Positions 6,035 through 8,058 of a DNA stretch of 8,058 bases are shown here, in pieces (positions within the stretch are counted from its first letter, which is position 1; each line of letters begins with the position of its first letter). A program made the position numbers and the translations under genes. The notes beneath the pieces were generated by a model that searched no databases, had not been told where the DNA came from, and saw only the letters and a list, made by a program, of their open reading frames with translations. The stretch lies in assembly GCA_900553245.1 (NCBI GenBank), contig USCP01000086.1, forward strand, positions 1-8,058. The letters are read 5' to 3'. This DNA is from an uncultured Peptococcaceae bacterium. GTDB lineage: Bacteria; Bacillota; Peptococcia; Peptococcales; Peptococcaceae.

Positions 6035-7180
6035 ATGTCTACAATTATTGGTGAAGTTGGTATTGCTCAACTGAAACACCACGGCGAAGAGCTCTGCGGA
6101 GATACGGTGGAAATTATTCGTAATCCCGATGAAACCGTTGTGGTATTGTCCGATGGTTTGGGGAGTGGCGTAAAGGCCAACATTTTAAGCTCTTTGACCG
6201 CAAAGATTTGCTCAAAAATGATTGCTGCCAATATTGCTCTGGAAGACACGGTAGACACCTTAGTCAATACACTGCCAACCTGCTCCGAACGCGGCGTGGC
6301 TTATTCGACCTTCTCCATCATGCGTTTGTATAACAATGGCGTCATGTATATGGTAGACTTTGACGGCTGTCCGATGATTCGAATCACCAAGGATAAGAAA
6401 ATTTCTGCCATTGAAATCAGCCAATCCGAAGCGAACGGAAAGATCATCAATGAAACCAGTTTCCGTGTAGAAGCGGGCGAAACCATTGTCATTGTCAGTG
6501 ACGGTGTCGTACAGGCAGGGTTGGGAGAAATGTTGCCGTTTGGGCTAGGAACCGATGGCCTCATTGATACCTTAGAGCGCTTTGTGGACTTGGATGCCAA
6601 TGTGCAAACCATTGCTTGGCAGATTGTTAATATTTGTAAGAGCTACTATCTGGGGGAACCTGGGGATGACACGACTGCTGTGGTGGTGCGCCTCAAGGAA
6701 GAACAAAAGATGTGCATCATGACCGGTCCGCCAGTACATATGGAAGACGATGCTCGCATGGTATCGCGCTTCGATGCTTTTGACGGGATTAAAGTGATTT
6801 GCGGAGGCACCACCGCACAAATTTATGCCCGTGAAACCGATAAAAAGATTCTCTCGGAATTTAAGTACGTCAATAAAAAAATTCCGCCGATTTCGTATAT
6901 CGATGGCGTTGATTTGGTCACAGAAGGGATTATCACCCTCTCTGCCGTCAAGCGTATGCTTGATGAGCAAGAAATTCAAACCGGCGAGGACGGTGCGTCT
7001 CTGCTGCTCAACAAGATTTTAGAAAGCGATCGCATTGTCTTTTTACAAGGCATGCAACGTAACATCGCCATGAAAGACAATTTACCGTTGGATTTGGATT
7101 TGCGCGATGTGATTGTAGAGAAATTGGCAGTGAAGCTCAGAAGCATTGGCAAAGTGGTTGAAATTGTGAGATATGATTAA
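6035..7180 (+). CDS. SpoIIE-family (PP2C-type) serine/threonine phosphatase
   Basis: The 381-residue protein shows the metal-binding acidic motifs of PP2C phosphatases in the SpoIIE form: VVLSDGLGSG (D40, G41), VIVSDGVVQAG (D156, G157) and GEPGDDTTAVVV (D211, D212). The catalytic domain covers about residues 1-222. Residues 225-381 form a second domain that I cannot name; it contains ICGGTTAQIYARE (255-267) and DLVTEGIITLSAV (293-305). There is no membrane segment. Such phosphatases remove phosphate from Ser/Thr, classically from anti-sigma-factor antagonists. The start at 6035 is 1 bp after the previous stop, with AAGGAG at 6019-6024 lying inside the upstream gene, so the two are translated together. 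Its target and the opposing kinase are not in the window. Related hydrogenase loci also carry an anti-sigma/HPK-like ATPase gene, absent here, which may lie upstream of hydB. Confidence 0.9.
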   Translation: MSTIIGEVGIAQLKHHGEELCGDTVEIIRNPDETVVVLSDGLGSGVKANILSSLTAKICSKMIAANIALEDTVDTLVNTLPTCSERGVAYSTFSIMRLYNNGVMYMVDFDGCPMIRITKDKKISAIEISQSEANGKIINETSFRVEAGETIVIVSDGVVQAGLGEMLPFGLGTDGLIDTLERFVDLDANVQTIAWQIVNICKSYYLGEPGDDTTAVVVRLKEEQKMCIMTGPPVHMEDDARMVSRFDAFDGIKVICGGTTAQIYARETDKKILSEFKYVNKKIPPISYIDGVDLVTEGIITLSAVKRMLDEQEIQTGEDGASLLLNKILESDRIVFLQGMQRNIAMKDNLPLDLDLRDVIVEKLAVKLRSIGKVVEIVRYD

Positions 7181-7226
7181 AAAAGATGCGCTACAAACGA
7201 TAGCCCGTTTGTAGCGCATCTTTTTT
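7179..7226. terminator. Strong bidirectional terminator closing the sensor-phosphatase operon
   Basis: A perfect 15-bp stem (7185-7199 with 7206-7220) closes a 6-nt loop and is extended by A6 (7179-7184) and T6 (7221-7226) to 21 bp. The A run begins inside the TAA stop codon of the phosphatase gene. Read from the other strand, the A run becomes a T run, so it can also stop the convergent kinase transcript. Confidence 0.95.
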
Positions 7227-7437
7227 GTTATGAAGCAAGGTGAGAACGTTAAGGAATTCAAGAATAGAAAATATAATAAAGAAACGATTCTCGCCTTAAA
7301 ATATGTGATTGGAGTCTAAATGATTGTTTGAAGTTAAACGTCAGATTAAACTATAAGTGATATTCGAAAAAAGCAAATAGCGTTTATAGTGAGCGTGAAA
7401 TGAAAAGGTGAATCTGATGCTTGGCTAGCGTTTGTAT
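7227..7437. other. AT-rich convergent intergenic region without a gene
   Basis: No credible coding frame is seen; ATGs behind weak ribosome-site-like runs (7320, 7416) stop after three codons. The region holds a 10-bp inverted repeat (7237-7246 with 7288-7297) and an 11-bp near-direct repeat (7378-7388 and 7426-7436). It lies between the 3' ends of two convergent genes, so no promoter is needed here. Confidence 0.6.
7237..7297. repeat. 10-bp inverted repeat with 41-nt A-rich spacer
   Basis: AAGGTGAGAA (7237-7246) pairs with TTCTCGCCTT (7288-7297), with one G-U wobble. No T run follows on either strand, so it is not a standard terminator. Its role is unknown. Confidence 0.5.
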
Positions 7438-8058
7438 TTAATCACCGGAAAGCGGCTGCACAATTTGAATAGTAAACCATTGATTGTTGACTTTATAAGT
7501 GCACGTTGCATGATGTTTTTCGCAATAGCTAGCGATGCTTCGTGTGCCCAATCCATGGTGTGGGTCTATGGCAATTGGTCTATGATGAGTATCGAAGGTG
7601 ATTTTTCCTGTATAAGTGTTTGAAATGTCAAACATGAGCTGTGGTTGACAGATACAGCGACAACGGATTCTGCGATCTTCAATAGGAAGCTGCTTGGTTG
7701 CATGGATGGCATTTTCCAAAGCATTGGAAAAAACCGTTGAAAGCTCGGTGGCATCGATGGGTAAATCAGCAGGAATGTCCAAGGAAGCCTCAACAGTAAT
7801 GGATGCGGCTTCAGCTTGTTGAAAGTAGGACGAGAAAACGGCATCAAGCACAGGGTGCACACACCATTTTTTACGGTGTGTGTCAGTAAGGTTCTGATTA
7901 GAAGAGGCTATGTATGCCAGTGCCTGTTCAGTATTGCCGTCTTCAAGCATGGTGCTGATGGTTTGCAAGCGATGTCGCAAATCATGGCGGTAAATGGAAA
8001 TTGCTTTTTCTTGCTCCATGGACTGGGTCATGCGTTGTGTCATCATTTTAGACTGTAA
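7438..8058 (-). CDS. GHKL-type sensor histidine kinase, C-terminal part (5' end outside window)
   Basis: The minus-strand frame stays open to the right edge, so the ATG at 8046 is internal; 206 residues are visible and the sensor part, probably membrane-bound, is outside. The H-box is YRHDLRHRLQTI with the phospho-accepting His in RHDLRH (21 residues after the ATG at 8046), the N-box is SNALENAIHA (catalytic Asn in ENA) and the G-box is HGLGTRS. This short-H-box, two-box layout fits the HPK10-like / AgrC-type GHKL kinases, often paired with LytTR response regulators and peptide or envelope signals. A Met/Gln-rich helix before the H-box is probably a signalling coiled coil. No response regulator lies downstream (left), so its partner should lie upstream, beyond the right edge. 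The gene converges on the phosphatase operon, and the hairpin at 7179-7226 may end its transcript. Nothing in the sequence ties it to the hydrogenase genes. Confidence 0.87.
   Translation of the reverse strand, partial: LQSKMMTQRMTQSMEQEKAISIYRHDLRHRLQTISTMLEDGNTEQALAYIASSNQNLTDTHRKKWCVHPVLDAVFSSYFQQAEAASITVEASLDIPADLPIDATELSTVFSNALENAIHATKQLPIEDRRIRCRCICQPQLMFDISNTYTGKITFDTHHRPIAIDPHHGLGTRSIASYCEKHHATCTYKVNNQWFTIQIVQPLSGD

Noticed and set aside
7249..7277. TTAAGG-17-TATAAT as a rightward promoter
   Set aside because: The -35 is poor, and no plus-strand gene follows; the region is AT-rich and lies between convergent genes.
7566..7862. 98-codon minus-strand open frame overlapping the kinase gene
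   Set aside because: It is in another frame of the kinase, which shows clear H, N and G boxes; the overlapping frame has no recognisable motif.
1..8058. CRISPR arrays, tRNA or rRNA genes, insertion sequence ends
   Set aside because: No spaced direct repeat array, cloverleaf or transposase-like frame was seen on reading both strands.

Overview
The window looks like a chromosomal segment from an anaerobic, fermentative bacterium, most likely a Bacillota (Firmicutes-type) gut or sediment anaerobe. The reasons are a multi-cluster [FeFe] hydrogenase with a NuoF-type flavoprotein partner, strong GGAGG ribosome binding sites, compact intergenic regions and classic hairpin-plus-T terminators. I cannot fix the genus by eye.

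Layout. Positions 1-2181 hold the end of an operon: the 3' part of hydB (NuoF-like diaphorase subunit with a C-terminal 2x[4Fe-4S] domain), then complete hydA (585-residue [FeFe] hydrogenase), closed by a terminator at 2192-2224. Positions 2223-3530 hold two same-strand genes with no obvious link to hydrogenase: a Tpt1/KptA-type RNA 2'-phosphotransferase and a small flavodoxin-fold protein. Each has a plausible promoter of the form TTGAnT-17-TAGAAT, and a strong terminator follows the pair. Positions 3567-3876 hold a single 81-residue protein of unknown function ending in four histidines, behind an extended -10 promoter. Positions 3949-7226 hold a second redox operon of three tightly coupled genes: a thioredoxin-like [2Fe-2S] ferredoxin, a degenerate [FeFe]-hydrogenase-like protein with extra Fe-S clusters and a PAS domain, and an SpoIIE/PP2C-type phosphatase. 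Its promoter sits inside two nested, coaxial inverted repeats, and it ends in a 21-bp hairpin terminator. Positions 7227-7437 carry no gene. The right edge (7438-8058, minus strand) holds the C-terminal part of a GHKL-type sensor histidine kinase whose start lies outside.

How the genes work together (inference from families). HydA and HydB would be two subunits of a trimeric, probably electron-bifurcating NADH/ferredoxin-linked hydrogenase; HydC is expected just upstream, outside the window. The ferredoxin, hydrogenase-like PAS protein and phosphatase form a set that in other anaerobes (for example Thermotoga) lies next to hydABC. It reads as a redox- or H2-sensing relay: electrons enter through the small ferredoxin, the degenerate H-cluster domain and PAS domain sense, and the phosphatase acts on a phosphoprotein. 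Here that set is separated from hydBA by three unrelated genes and has its own regulated promoter.

The points most worth a second look are the shortened L3 cysteine motif of HydA (C-x2-C instead of the usual C-x3-C), the retained cubane ligands but lost proton-transfer cysteine in the sensor-like paralogue, the coaxial nested palindromes around its promoter, and a Lys in place of a usual active-site Arg in the KptA homologue.
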